Notes: generated by a model from the letters alone, not told the origin. Positions 43,309 to 55,527 are shown, counted from the first letter of the stretch. The stretch: DNA of 64,000 nt from Aphanomyces cochlioides (GCA_019828595.1 JAHQRK010000002.1:2170001-2234000); one strand, 5' to 3'. Numbers and translations are program-made.

Positions 43309-45392
43309 ATGTCGACTCCGTTTGAGCCCCGCAAGTACCAGCGCAATGCGTTCACTCGCTCGCCAGTATGACGTTCTTGCGGCCGTTCTCGAGCTAATTG
43401 AACGGTAGATTTACGCCAAGCATGGCATGGTGGCCACGAATCACCCCCTCGCGTCTGAAATTGGTCTCCGTATCCTCAAGCAAGGAGGCAATGCAGCAGA
43501 TGCTGCCATTGCCATCGCAGCCACATTGACTCGTACGTTGACAACATGGGCTTTGTGGTATCTGACCTGGTCTAGTCGTCGAGCCATGCTCGACTGGTAT
43601 GGGTGGAGACTGCTTTCTCTTGCACTACGATGCGGCTACCAAGAAGGTCGGCGCTCTCAACGGAAGTGGACGATGTGCCCAAGCGATGACATTGGAACGA
43701 GCCCATCAGGATTGCCCTGGTGCGGTTAAGTTCCCCCTTGACCATGTTCATGCAATTACTGTCCCTGGAGCTGTCGCTGGTTGGGTTGACGCCATCGAAA
43801 CATGGGGATCCATGACCATGGAACAAGTTCTCCGCCCAGCTATCGAACTCGCCAAGGAAGGCTTCCCAGTATCTCCTCAAACGGCCCGCAACTGGAGCAA
43901 AGGGTACAAGGATATCTACACTTGCTTTACTGACCCTACGATTTCAGAGAAGCTTTGCTCAAGAAATGGCCACATCCTGAGGTACTCTCGGATTTGCTTC
44001 GGCTCTTCACACACCGTAGGCATTGCTCCTTGATGGTCATAGCCCTGCAGCTGGCGAGGTAAGCTCCTGTGCTTTAGTCTAAGCTGACCTGACATAGATC
44101 TTCCGTAATTTGGACTTGGCTGCTAGCCTTGAAGAAGTTGCAGCCAAGGGCAAAGAAGGCTTTTATCAAGGTTCGGAACCTCCTTCACGCGAAACACTAT
44201 AACATAGACTAGGCCGGGTTGCAGAGTCTATTGTCAAGATTGTTGAGCAATTCGGTGGTGTGCTCTCTCTAGAGGTCAGCATCTCACGACACAAGCATGG
44301 TGCTCATAGATTTCGTGTAGGATCTCAAGAACCATACGTCGACTTTCGTTGACCCGATCAAAGTCTCGTTTGGTGGCGTTGATCTATATGAAGTGCCTCC
44401 AAATGGCCAAGGCATCACTGCATTGATGGCTCTCAATCTCCTCAAGGAAATTCCCGACGACGCTTGGAAGGCTGAGCACAATAGCGAGGCGTATCTGCAC
44501 ACATTGATTGAAACTCTTCGCCTTGCCTTCATGGACACGCGTTGGTATGTCACCGACCCCATGTTTGAGCACGTGCCTGTCAAGGAATTGCTCAGTGCTG
44601 AGTATGCCCGCGAGCGAGTCAAGCTCTTGAAACCAGACAAAGTACACCAATTGATGATAGCTGTTTGCAAGCTAACCTCTGCATCTAGGCTGCCGTGGAC
44701 CCCAAGCGAGGATCTCCAGTTTTGTCAAGCGGCACGGTCAGCTTTCAGGTCGTCGATGGCTTTGGCAATGCTATCTCCATGGTCAACAGCAACTATGCTG
44801 GCTTTGGCACAGGTTGTCAGCTTGTGTTTGACACCACTCTAAGCATGAAATTCTAGGTTTGATCGCTCCTGGTCTTGGTTTTACGCTCCAAAATCGTGGC
44901 GCCAACTTTTCCCTCCAAGCGGATCACCCGAATGTGCTTGCTCCTGACAAGCGCCCCTACCACACGATCATTCCAGCCTTGACTCTCTACACGGATTCCA
45001 ACTTGCTCCACTCCACTTACACCGTCATGGGAGGGTACGTCTCGTACTGCTAGATGCAAATTAATCGTTGTCGAAGGTTTATGCAACCGCAAGGCCACGT
45101 ACAAGTCTTGCTGAACCAACTTTGCTTCAAAATGGATCCGCAAGCCGCCATGGATGCGCCGCGCTTTTGCATTGGCACGAGTGAAGGCGAGTCCTCCTTT
45201 GTCAATGTCGAACCTGGCATCGACCAAGAAGTTGTTGAAAAGTTGAGAGCCAAGGGTCATCTCATTAAAATCGTTGAAGCAAACAACGTTGGAGCTGTCG
45301 GCCGTGGTCAAATCATTGTGCGCAACCCTCGCAATGGCGTCTTATGCGCTGGATCCGATGGTCGTGGAGATGGTGTCCCCATGGGCTGGTAG
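43309..45392 (+). CDS. Gamma-glutamyltranspeptidase family protein, without signal peptide
   Basis: About eleven exons with 38-50 bp introns. The N-terminus [15 protein letters not shown] leads into [48 protein letters not shown] and [11 protein letters not shown], all typical of the family. The small-subunit start contains [20 protein letters not shown]; its Thr aligns with the autocatalytic nucleophile of bacterial GGT. The end has [13 protein letters not shown] and MDAPRF. Family reaction: hydrolysis or transfer of the gamma-glutamyl group of glutathione. No signal peptide or membrane anchor is visible, unlike classical surface GGT, so it is closer to intracellular bacterial-type members. 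It is convergent with the NCA2-like gene, 36 bp away. Confidence 0.88.
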
Positions 45393-45427
45393 ATAAATTA
45401 GAAGACTCGACGGATTAATTGCATCAA

Positions 45428-47682
45428 TCAATGAAACCATTTCGAGTCGACACTCTTGACTAAAAAGGCGTGGCTATGGTGCATACGCGCGATGACTGCT
45501 AGTTGCTGAGATACAAGCAGGTTTTCACCAACCAAGTCGTTCAAATCCTCTTCAAATCGTTTTTGCTCGTCTTCATCAAAGTACCTTCGGTTGCGCTCGA
45601 ACAAAGTCTGCAATTGATCCAAGACCACGACCAAATAGCCCATATCGCGGACCCCCAAAGTTGTCCCTGCCTCACCAGTCGCTCTCAACACTAGGAAAAG
45701 AATTGCGGTTAGATCAAATGCTTGGTGATGTTGCTCACAAGGCGAGAGGGTGCCTGATGAAGGTTGCGAATTGATTGAGAAGTTGTCAAGTGGCGATTGG
45801 TTTTGCATATTCAAGAGGCGCTCGATGTCACGCAACATGTAGCGCATTTGCGCTGCAACGGTCTTGGGATCTTCATAGATTGCCGAGCTCGTGAATCGAT
45901 ATATCAGCCTATATCCGCTTTAGAGTTTATCATAGATGAAACAATACTTGGAAGTGTTCTTGACAGCATAGTAAGCACCACCGACAGCAACAAACATAGG
46001 TAACGTCGCCATCATTTGCATGTTCAGCTGGTTGGCATCCATCAATTCGTCAATGGCTTTCATGGCAACCATCAATTCTTTCTTGATGAATTGAATCTAT
46101 TGTCCAAGCAAGTCAGAGAGCAATGTGTCACGCAAAACAAGACCTGAATGAGCATCATGCGAACAATATCACCGGTTATCAAGTTGCGCACAGCTTTGGG
46201 GAGCTCCTTCTCGTACTGCAGCGACACGACCGACATGTCCATGTTAGCAACCTAAAATTCCACATTTGCATCGTATTTCACTTTATGAGCTCTTGATACC
46301 AATGCTTTTTGCTCCTCCAGAGGCATGGTTGGGTTGGTGTCATGGATAAAATCAGCAAGCATGCGCTGCAAGCTTTCCTTGGAATCACTGAGTGCCATGG
46401 GATCTTGGATCAACGCCTTCTTGTTGAGTAAGACTTCGCCGACAATATTGCTACTCTCCGTGAGGCAAATGCTATCGGTCAAGGAAATTTACGTGATGGG
46501 TTCGATCATGTGATCGACGACAAAGTCCCGAATGCCTTTGTGCATCGTAAATGCCAATTGAGTCAATTCACGCCGATTTCGAGCCAAGTAGACTGTGCCG
46601 ATTGCCAAGCCTAAGGCTCCAATGGACAAATACCACCACCTGCATTTGCATCATCGCTTCATTCGAGCAAGAGCAGGATTACCGTCGGCGAAGGAATCGC
46701 GGAATACCACAGCGACTTAACGCATTATCCAGTGCAGTCTAAGCAGCAACATTGAGCAATATGACACGAAAACATAGATTACCTTGTACGCAGAACGAAC
46801 TTGAGGGAGGCTCTTGAGGAAATCCAACGCTGACTTGAGATGAAATCGCTGCGATCCTAGCAAGCATCGTGAGATACAGAAGTTGCGGAGCCCTACCTGT
46901 TGGCTGAGACTTCACAATTTCATCCACATCAACTTCAGCGGCTGTGCGAGGACTAAGCAAGTTGGTTAAGAGTTAGAAGAGCAGTGATAAGCAGGTACTG
47001 GATCAAATGCTGCGTGGAGAACACTTTGGTCAAGAGAGCTTGGGCAGATTGCATTAGGTCTGGGCTTCGTTTTGGCTCTGCATGGGGCCACTTGAGCATT
47101 TGAATCTTCAGCTCCCCAATATGGATCTACCACAGAGCGTAACGAAGCGGAGTACATCATTGTGTTACCAAGAGCAATTCTCGCGTTTCTTCCAGCACAC
47201 GAATTTTCTCCTCTGTCGGGACATTTCCGCCTCTGCATCGGTCAATTCCAATAACGCACGCCAAATGCTTACTCTGGATCCCACACTTTGTCAGGAATCT
47301 CCAAGAGGAACAGTTCGAGTGGTTTCTTCACTTGGCGTTTCCAATATCTCAGTGCTTCCGGGACAAACGCACCAAATGCCAGGAGCTCACGGAGAGATTC
47401 ATGCATAGCCACAAGCATGACTGCCCGTGTTAGCTCCATGATGGCCCCTTCAAACACTGCAATATGCTTGAACGCAGTCTGAGCTGCCAGAAAGCTCTCC
47501 ATTCGTTCATGCGCATCCAATACTTGAGGCAGCGAGATATCATGATGAGCCAAGTGATGCATCAGCTCGAGAAAGTAAGCTGCCATGCGGTGTCCATCTT
47601 CCGACAAGTCAGATCTATCGCGCAGTCCGCGTAGCTCCTGGCGGATCTTGGACTGGACGATCGCCACCTTTGTCGGCACCAT
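45428..47682 (-). CDS. NCA2-like mitochondrial membrane protein
   Basis: Minus-strand gene from ATG 47682 with about eleven exons and introns of 39-50 bp, all keeping frame. Protein segments in order: RYWKRQVKKPLELFLLEIPDK, a YLSIGALGLAIGTVYLARNR membrane helix, DHMIEPI, a region with VSLQYEKELPKAVRNLITGD, a second hydrophobic helix (MMATLPMFVAVGGAYYAV), and the C-terminus MRYMLRDIERLLN, then FEEDLNDLVGENLLVSQQLAVIARM. This order matches the NCA2 family, inner-membrane proteins needed in yeast for expression of mitochondrial ATP synthase genes. A TCCGGATAA motif lies about 20 bp before the ATG. Confidence 0.72.
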
Positions 47683-47855
47683 GGAAGTCTTGAATGTCCA
47701 AAATCCGGATAATTGTCCGAGGGTTGTCTTACAAAGAGGTGTAGGGGTTTAGGGGTTTAACTGTTGAGGTGTGAAGGGGTTATGATCAACACCGAGGGGA
47801 AATCAAAGAGGGGGCTTGAAAAATCACATCTCCTGTCTTAGTTCAAATCTACTAC

Positions 47856-49592
47856 CTAACGCACCATGACAATGTCATCGATCTTGAGAATCATGCGGAC
47901 GCATTCAGCGGCCAAGCTGATTTCGCTTGTGTTGACCAAGAGCGGCTGCAGCACGTTGAGCTCATACATGTTGCTGATCGAGCCTTTTCGGACGTTGATA
48001 CCAGCTGCCTTGTCGCCTGCTGCATGCTTGGCGCGGAGCTCTGTGACAATGCCAATAGGGTGGAGACCAGCATTTTCAGCCAGCGTGTATGGGATCACTT
48101 CGAGCGCATCGGCAAAGGCTTGAAGACAGTACGCAGCCGTGCCTTCCAACGTACGACCGTATTCAGCCAAGCGCAGTGCAACCTAGCCAAACGTCGTCAC
48201 AAAATATTGCTACAACTACGTACTTCAATTTCAGGAGCACCGCCACCGCAGATCAAGAAACGCTTCTTCACAAGAGATCGGACGACGCAGAGAGCATCGT
48301 GCAACGAACGTTCTGCTTCTTCCAACACCAATTTGTTGGAGCCACGGACGAGGATGGACATGGTTTTGCCAGGACGCACCACTTCTGTAATCTTGACCAC
48401 CTTGTGGCCACCGAGAGATTCTTCTTGGACGAGACCAGCCGTACCAAGTTTGTCTGCCGTAAGAGATTCAATGTGCGCGACAGGGAGACAACCCAAAGTT
48501 GTGCTAATGTACTCGATGTCGTTGCGTTCAATGTCTGTGATGACGTGGATGCCCATCTTGGCCAAGAAGTGCAAGCTCAAGTCGTTGGTAGCGTCGCGGA
48601 GGATGGACTTTTGGATGAGAAGAACATTGACACCAGCCTTCTTGATCTGCTTGCAGAGGTTCAAAATGTACTTGCGTTCTTCACGCAAGATGCGATCCAT
48701 CGCAGAGTAGTCGTTAATCACAACGTTGTTTTCCATGTCGGTCTTTGGCGCCGACAAGCAAAATTGGATCAAAGCAATCTTAGCGTTTTCAATCATCGAG
48801 GGCATATCAACACCGCTCGTCTTTTCAAATCCCTAAGCGATTCGTGTAAGGAAAAAGAAAGCAGTAACGATAGCACCTTGGAGAAGACCAAGCCGTTGAT
48901 CAATTGCGAGTCATCGATAGTGCCACCCAATTGCTTGACAACCTTGACGTCACGAAGATCGACATTGGTAGCCGTCGCGATGTCAATCACATTCAAGACA
49001 GCATCGACGGCAATTGGAGACAAACGATCCGAGTATTCCGAGATAACCTTGGAGGACAACGACGTCGTGACGCATTGGATCAATTCGTCGCGGTGGGCCA
49101 AATTGACTGGGCGAGCCATTTCAGTAAGGATAGCTTCGGCCTTGGTAGCTGCCAATCCAAAGGCTTCAGAGATGTGCGTTGGGTGGATGCCCTTTTCCAA
49201 CAAGTCTTCGCAGGCAGAAAGCAACGCGCCGGCAATCACACACACACTGGTCGTACCATCACCTGCTTCAATATCCTGCGACTTGGACAAATCCACCAAC
49301 ATCTTGGCCGTTGGGTGGTAGACTTGCATCTGTGTGAGGATGGTCGCACCATCGTTCGAGATGATCACTTCACCATTGCCTTGTTGGATCATCTTGTCCA
49401 TACCACGAGGTCCCAAACTCGTGCGGATGGCATTCGCGATGGCTATGCACCAGTCAATCGATATCCAAGCCACACTCCAAGCTTACCTTTAGCGGCAATA
49501 ATGTTGGAGATACGCACATCCTTTTCCTTAGCCTTGCCCCGCAAGGTTTCGCCTTTGTTGGTCGGTGCTTTCTGAACTGCGGCAGCGCTCAT
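47856..49592 (-). CDS. CCT4: T-complex protein 1 subunit delta (CCT chaperonin)
   Basis: Four exons on the minus strand (49592-49487, 49442-48877, 48832-48224, 48182-47856) give 535 aa. Chaperonin motifs: [23 protein letters not shown], the nucleotide site [15 protein letters not shown] and CGGGAPEIE. The match to the delta subunit is best seen in [20 protein letters not shown] and in [19 protein letters not shown] with the ending [13 protein letters not shown] delta is part of the cytosolic eight-subunit ring that folds actin and tubulin. The long antisense frame (410 codons) across it is a shadow. Confidence 0.95.
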
Positions 49593-49738
49593 TGTGGTCT
49601 GTGGTCGTTCCTTTTTGTGGAAGAAGCTGTGACTTCCATACAAAATCCACAGTTGGAATTATTTAATCTCTCAATATTGGATTTTCGTTTTACCTTCATT
49701 TTTGTATGAAAATAGTACAACATTAATTTAGAAATTAA

Positions 49739-50012
49739 GGGTGCGTCTGGCAAAAATTCAAAATCAATATGCCATTTTCAGCTAAATTGGGATCAACGAT
49801 TTATGGCATATTCAAAATAGAGGTAAAACCTCCATCTCGTAAAATGGCATTTTGGGAGCCTCCACTGAGTATATCCCAACCAAAAATATTGGATTTGGTG
49901 CAAAGCTCATTGAGATAAACAAGTTCATATTTTGACCTAAATTATTGAATTTGACCTCAAAATGGCATTTTGGGCCAATTTATTGTAATATTTTCGGTTG
50001 CCAGACGGGCCC
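49739..50012. mobile_element. 274-bp MITE, PIF/Harbinger type
   Basis: Terminal inverted repeats GGGTGCGTCTGGCAA (left, 49739-49753) and its near complement TTGCCAGACGGGCCC (right, 49998-50012) match at 13 of 15 positions. The element is flanked by TAA on both sides (49736-49738 and 50013-50015), the 3-bp target duplication of PIF/Harbinger transposons. It is AT-rich, with an internal AAAATGGCATTTTGGG repeated twice, and has no ORF. It sits between the 5' end of CCT4 and the 3' end of the phosphatase gene. Confidence 0.8.
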
Positions 50013-50179
50013 TAAATATTCCAATTTAAAATTGAATTAAAATTTGAGGAATATCCAAGTCCATTCTTGAAAGCTTTAAGATGAAGGACAGTCCAAGGAA
50101 ACGACGGCTTTGACTCTGAGGACTAAAGAACCATGGGTATTCATGCTCTATTATATGACACCTTCAAGGATCTCTATGC

Positions 50180-50890
50180 CTATTCGGAAAGCTTAAGGCT
50201 CCAATGTCCAGTGTAGTTGATGCAGCGTGGCGTGAACGTCTGGCTTTCGTGATGGAAATCCAACACGTTGATACAGGTGTTGTCTTGGACAATCGACTCG
50301 ACTTTGGTCATGTCGTTGTAAAGCAACGACGATAGCATGAGCTTGTTGAACCGACCATGGCACACGAGTGCAATCTGTTTGACCGAGGGCGTAAGGACGC
50401 TAAAGAGTGCTTGCTTGCCACGCTGTTCAACATCCAGAGGGCACTCGCCTTCTGGCCATGCCGTATCCAACTCGCCAGCGTTCCATTTGTCCATGGTGCC
50501 TTGCCAGAGCTCATGCAGCTCTGAGAGCTTAATGCCTTCGCACTTGCCAAAGTACATTTCTTCGAGGCCTTGGACTGCAACCGGTGCGAGGTTGTGATGC
50601 TTCCCAATCGCCGCCGCTGTCGTTTGAGCGCGTGTGAGGTAGCTACAATAGAGCGCGTCGAGAGGAACGTCACGGAGGGCAAGTCCAAGTTTTTCGGCTT
50701 GAGTTTTGCCATGCTCGTTCAACAAACTGTTGATACCGCGGCCTTGGAAGCGATTCTCGACGTTGAAATCTGCTCAAAAGGATCAGCACCGAGTATCCAT
50801 AGTAAAAAGCTCACCTGTCTCTCCATGGCGGCAAAGATACACTCGAGTTGTGCCGTCTTCTGGTGGTAGCAGGTCGATCCACTCTGTCAT
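50180..50890 (-). CDS. Histidine phosphatase (phosphoglycerate mutase-like) family protein
   Basis: Two exons on the minus strand (50890-50815 and 50769-50180), 221 aa. The intron splits the catalytic loop: VYLCRHGET, then DFNVENRFQGRG. The RHG motif carries the phosphorylated His. SYLTRAQTTA and the Glu in GLEEMYFGKCEG fit the family, and the second active-site His is in IALVCHGRFNKLM. Substrate unknown (cofactor-dependent mutases, fructose-2,6-bisphosphatases and broad phosphatases share this fold). The start at ATG 50890 is chosen because the frame further upstream has only TTG. Confidence 0.87.
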
Positions 50891-51886
50891 CTTGTGCAGT
50901 GTCTGCAGCAAACGAACTTGGAAGATTCCCGGACTTCTGAGAGTTCCTTGTCGACCAATGCCATCAGGTTGAGTCGGTGTGTCACTCAACAGATCCTCTA
51001 TAAATTAATATTCAGCTGAAACTGCAAAGCCAAATTCGACACACTGTACTCAATAATTACTCTATCAAATTATACACTTGAATAATAGATATATGCACTG
51101 TTAAATATATCTCACCAGAAAAATCCAAATTTGCGCAAATGAAATTGTTGGGAGTCCAAATCTCTGAAAACTTGCATGATTTCAATAATCATGCGCTTTG
51201 TACTTTCGCCATGGTGCAAAATTCTACAGTCTATCAATTGATACCTTCAAATCTTGTAAAATCTCTACGCGGGCTGCAGGAGGCATCTAAGAATAAACCT
51301 GACCTTCAGCAGGTTTCGTTCATGAGTCCATCATGTGTGTCAACTTGCCTCATCTTGTGCTAGATCGCAGCATGGGAAAGCTTTTGCAATGCAAATGTTC
51401 TGGGCTTTGATTATGACGCATTCAAAATTGCAATTTTCACGATCTCTCGTGCACCAAACGAGCAACACGGAGCTTCGATCGGCAGCTCCTAGCCATGCAT
51501 CCGATCGATGAAATATTTCAAGCATACACCTTCCGCTGTAGCTTTTCCATCTTACAACCCATATCAATAAAATGAACACACTGTTCTGATCGATAATCTT
51601 CAGTGTCTGACGACTTGGCAGTGCCAAGTTTAATATATACAAATATTGCGCACTCAAAGCAGTCAACAATACTAATTAACTTTTTAATTCTATATACTCA
51701 TTGTATCAATTATCACAGTTTATAAATATTACAAGGATCTCAATGTGTACTTCGAAATTCTGTCAGCTCCAACTTCAATGTCAATGGGAAAGCCTCTACT
51801 CTCTGATTGGTTAATTGTTATCTACTTAAACCAATCACATCGTTTCATCAGGGGAACGTACAAATGTAAGTTGAGCCATCTCCAAC
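50891..51886. other. Gene-free AT-rich divergent spacer
   Basis: No gene recognised. ATTGG/CCAAT pairs (GATTGGTTAA at about 51803 and AACCAATCAC at about 51830) stand 55-85 bp before the start of the membrane protein gene. Confidence 0.5.
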
Positions 51887-52816
51887 ATGATCACTTCCCT
51901 TCTTGCTGCCATGTTGTCAACATTGCTCCAGTCTGTGCTCTTCTTCTCGCCGCAGTTCTACTGCTATCCTTGGAAGCCGCTACTCAATGCTGTCATTGGC
52001 GACTCGTATGAGGTGGCCTTTGAGCACTTTGTCTCGAGCCATCTCTCTGCGCCAAACATTGCCTTGCACGCGATCTGTTTTGTAGTCCAGCTCGTGGGCA
52101 ACTTTTGCTTCTTGCACGTCCTCGACGAAATGTTCTTCCCTGGCATCCTTCGTCCATTGTCATATTCGACAGCTGGTTTGTGGGTCGCTTACCTTGTCCT
52201 CCGCTCGTCGACAGCTCCAGTGTGGGGCCAAGTGGCTTCCACCATTAGCATCGCTGGTGCGTTGTGGGCTGCACCTTTCCTTGTCCCCCACGGCGCACTC
52301 GTATCACAAGTTCTTCTTGGCGCCTTCTTGGTCACCAAATACTTGTTTTTACTGACTGGTTTCCGTGCGCAAATGAACGTCATCGCAGCTTTTGGCACGA
52401 CGGCAGTTCTCGTTGCAATCCAGGCTGGCTATTTCTACCTTGCCGACACCACGAAAGCATTATTGGAGCCACACATCTCGGATGCAAACAATATCTTTTT
52501 GGCCATTTTACTTGTTTTCTCCATGATCAAGAACCCACTCGTGCCGACTGTTGCATTTGGTTATCTCGTGGGTCAAACTTTGGCTGTGGCAAGTGGTCAA
52601 ACGTGGCTCTTCTTCTTTAGCTTTGGCTTCCTCGGAAGTACGCTGCAGGCTGTCGCCCACCTTGTGACACGTGAAATCCCGACATTGGTGGCACTCGAAA
52701 AGGAAAAGCCCGAAGATAAACTCCGCTACGAGTATGCCCACGTGATTTTCTTTCCAAACCTTGTCTTCCATGGCGTCGAGTATTACCGTCAAGCTGCTCA
52801 AAAGAAGGTCAAGTAG
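51887..52816 (+). CDS. Multi-pass membrane protein of unknown function
   Basis: Single exon, 309 aa. About seven or eight hydrophobic helices, for example LAAMLSTLLQSVLFF, IALHAICFVVQLVGNFCFL, TISIAGALWAAPFLVPHGALV and TWLFFFSFGFLG. There is no signal sequence beyond the first helix, and the C-terminus is short and basic (AAQKKVK). The segment APNIALHAIC with a conserved His loosely recalls small ER proteins of the Mpo1 (YGL010w) type, but the rest does not fit and I make no assignment. Confidence 0.75.
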   Translation: MITSLLAAMLSTLLQSVLFFSPQFYCYPWKPLLNAVIGDSYEVAFEHFVSSHLSAPNIALHAICFVVQLVGNFCFLHVLDEMFFPGILRPLSYSTAGLWVAYLVLRSSTAPVWGQVASTISIAGALWAAPFLVPHGALVSQVLLGAFLVTKYLFLLTGFRAQMNVIAAFGTTAVLVAIQAGYFYLADTTKALLEPHISDANNIFLAILLVFSMIKNPLVPTVAFGYLVGQTLAVASGQTWLFFFSFGFLGSTLQAVAHLVTREIPTLVALEKEKPEDKLRYEYAHVIFFPNLVFHGVEYYRQAAQKKVK

Positions 52817-52852
52817 ATGGATATACAGTACAAGTTGTAGTTAAAAATCATT

Positions 52853-55181
52853 TTAAGTATGATGGTGGACGACGGTGCCAACTCCGCCGCTTTGGTCTTT
52901 ATTTGCCAAGGCAATTTCGAGAACTCGACAGTCAATCACAACTTCGCGCTCTAGATATGCATCATGCCTTGCTAGTTCTTGATCTACTTCGCCGCCGCTG
53001 CCAAAACTCCCAGGCCAGAAAAAACTTGCCGCGAATGATTCGTCAATCAGCCCTGTGGCTTTGAATGCAGCGGCAACCTGGCCATTCCCGCATGACTTTG
53101 AATGAATCAGGACATGGACATACCAATTCTGAACAGAAGAATCCCGACAGGTCGGCGTTCGTCTCTGATGGTTGAATCAATTTGTTGATTGTCATACTGT
53201 ACGGTTTGCCTTCCACCTAGAGAGGTTCTTGTCAACAAGAAGCTCAAGTAAGGACCAAGACCTTCTCGAGAAAGGCTGAGAGTCGTTGACGAAATGCACT
53301 ACGTTCACTCGGCTGCATGCGAAGTTTTCGCAGGGCAATGTAGTTAATAAAGCATGAGTTGTACGCCAGAATGCGTGATACCTACGATGATAGATAAAGA
53401 AGCGTTATGGTGAGAGGCCACAAACCAAAGGCATAGCCGTCACACCATCGCCGGTTGCTTCCAAAAGCATCAACTTTTGACGTCCACCTCGAGTCACCTC
53501 GACAACAATTGCAACGTGATCCCATTCAGCCCCAGTCATCTACAAAGTGTCCATGAAAACAAGATGAAGTGAAGTTGGAAACCGTGCGTTGAACACCGCT
53601 CATTTGATTGTTCGATTGGAAGAGCAAGATGTCGCCCATTTCGACGTACTTATGGAGTACGCGCAAGTGGATTGTATCTCTCGGCACACCGCTGATCCAC
53701 TCATGCTCCAGTCGAGGCGACGAGACGGCTACAAAACCCAACTCAGCGTGAAGTTGTCTTGAACGGCGAACCTCCAAGGAACGAGAGGAATGCCACCGAT
53801 TGCATTGCGTCTAACCGCATACTCATTTGCCGCAGGTACGTTTCGAGTAGTAGCTGTCGCGTTTGAACAAACGCGGTGTCGGTGTGAACGGGCAGCCTAC
53901 TCTTGACATGAGCTTGCAGTAACCAGGCATATACACTCGTACCAAGTTTTTGGAGGCAACTTGGGCAGTTCATTCGCGACAGTCGATAACTCCTTGGTCA
54001 GGAGGGAATGCATTTGAACGAAATCGCGATACCGCCTCGTGATATGCCACTTCAGCTCACCGTGGCAAACAGAAATACAAAACATCTACAGAGGCATAAG
54101 GTTCTCATGTCATCAGCAACATGGCGAAGACGAGCTTACAGTGTAGACTTGCTCGGCGAGATCTTGTACTTTCTTGCTGGACGTGATGGTCAACTCAAAC
54201 TCGGAAGTGACGATCGTCGATGCATCCACAAGGAAGAGATGAAGGACACCAAGAGGAATATCGCAGACTGCCGAGCATTTATGCAGCGATGGATATTCTG
54301 GCAAATGGTCTTGCCACGAATAGAGACCGTTGCGCTTCTTCTTGACCACACATTCGTCGAGTCTTATATCTTCCTCTCGTCGCCAAATGGTTTCTGGACG
54401 ACGATCTTCGCATGAACATTCGTTGAAGTCCCCACAGTGGTCGCATCGATAAATTTGAAATGCCGTCTGCGCTTCCAAGACCTCTGCTGTGTTCAACGGC
54501 AATGGACATGAAGATGTGTCCGAGACGACAATGTCAACCCACAAGTGATCTCTCAGCAAGACATGGACGATTTTCATCTCGTGCGCTGGTGGATTATGGT
54601 TCGGGCTCACATTGACCATGAAAAGCTTCACTTCGACGTGCTCTTTTTCCTTGGCCGCGGTGCCTTTTCGAAAGGTGAGCAAGTACGAATCTTGCAAAAC
54701 TTTGAGATCAATGTCAGCCGAGGCTTCTTCGACGTGTGGAAACTTTTGTGTCAATTCCTTTGCTTGGTCGAGTAAATCCTTGATAGATGTCGTCGACGAC
54801 GATGAATGTGGAGGATCGGCTGGGTTTGATTCCTCGTCTGATGAATCCTCACTCTCTTGCGAATCACCTTGTTGCTCCGTAAAAGTTTCATATCGGCCTC
54901 GCAAGTAGAGAAACACAATCTTCTTCACAAGTCCTGTCGGCAAGCATGCGATTTTGCAATTCGTCGAGTCCAATCGCAATGTGCTTGCGCATGCCGGGAC
55001 GTGAACGACAATTGATTTCAGCTTGAAGTGCTGTGGACAGAGCTATAGCTTTCAAGTCAAACCATAGGGCAAAGATTCTGCAGCTTACGTTTCGATCGAC
55101 AGTAACGCGTTCTTCTTCGAGCTTCGCTTCTCCTAGGCAGTTGCCAGTGTAGCAACTCAGCAGTCCGGGCACGCACTGCAT
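52853..55181 (-). CDS. PX domain fused to a permuted papain-fold hydrolase (peptidase C92 / YiiX-like)
   Basis: Nine exons join in frame to 653 aa: 55181-55089, 55030-54140, 54085-53937, 53896-53772, 53728-53583, 53539-53426, 53381-53256, 53216-53124 and 53077-52853. Residues 1-300: no known domain; acidic linker and a Cys-rich patch (CDHCGDFNECSC). About 305-415: PX domain with WHITRRYRDFVQMH and LPKLPPKTWYE, which binds phosphoinositides. About 445-640: permuted papain fold, GDILLFQ (451), catalytic His in EWDHVAIVVE (476), LLEATGDGV, and catalytic Cys in FFCSELVAAAF (576). This order, His before Cys, fits the YiiX/C92 group. Likely a membrane-targeted thiol hydrolase or acyltransferase; the substrate is unknown. 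Confidence 0.82.
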
Positions 55182-55527
55182 CCCAATCTCTCTCGCGCTC
55201 GCGTCGATTGCCCGACTTCCGTCCCTGAGCTTTCTCTCAACTAGCCAATGACCTTCCAGCGTGCGATGTCAAGCATATCAATCTTATGACAAGTTTATTA
55301 AAATATCTTCAACTTTGTATGAAAGTTACAAATATGCAATAAAAATACTGTCGGTATAATAGAGGCGCATCAAAATTCACGATTTGATTGGTCCATTTCT
55401 ACCATTAGATCGCAGGTTTAACCAATCACGTCACGAATTTTACTTGTGAAAAGCTTAACCATCTTCGCATGATCAATATTACAATGTTGACCATAAGAGA
55501 ATACATGTTTGCGAGAGCTTTAGGCTG
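55182..55527. promoter_or_regulatory. Spacer with CCAAT boxes
   Basis: Between the 5' end of the PX-hydrolase gene and the 3' end of the helical-protein gene. GATTGGTCC (about 55386) and AACCAATCACG (about 55419) may serve the PX-hydrolase gene. No ORF. Confidence 0.4.

Noticed and set aside
48089..49321. 410-codon plus-strand open frame
   Set aside because: It is antisense to CCT4, whose conserved motifs leave no doubt about the real strand.
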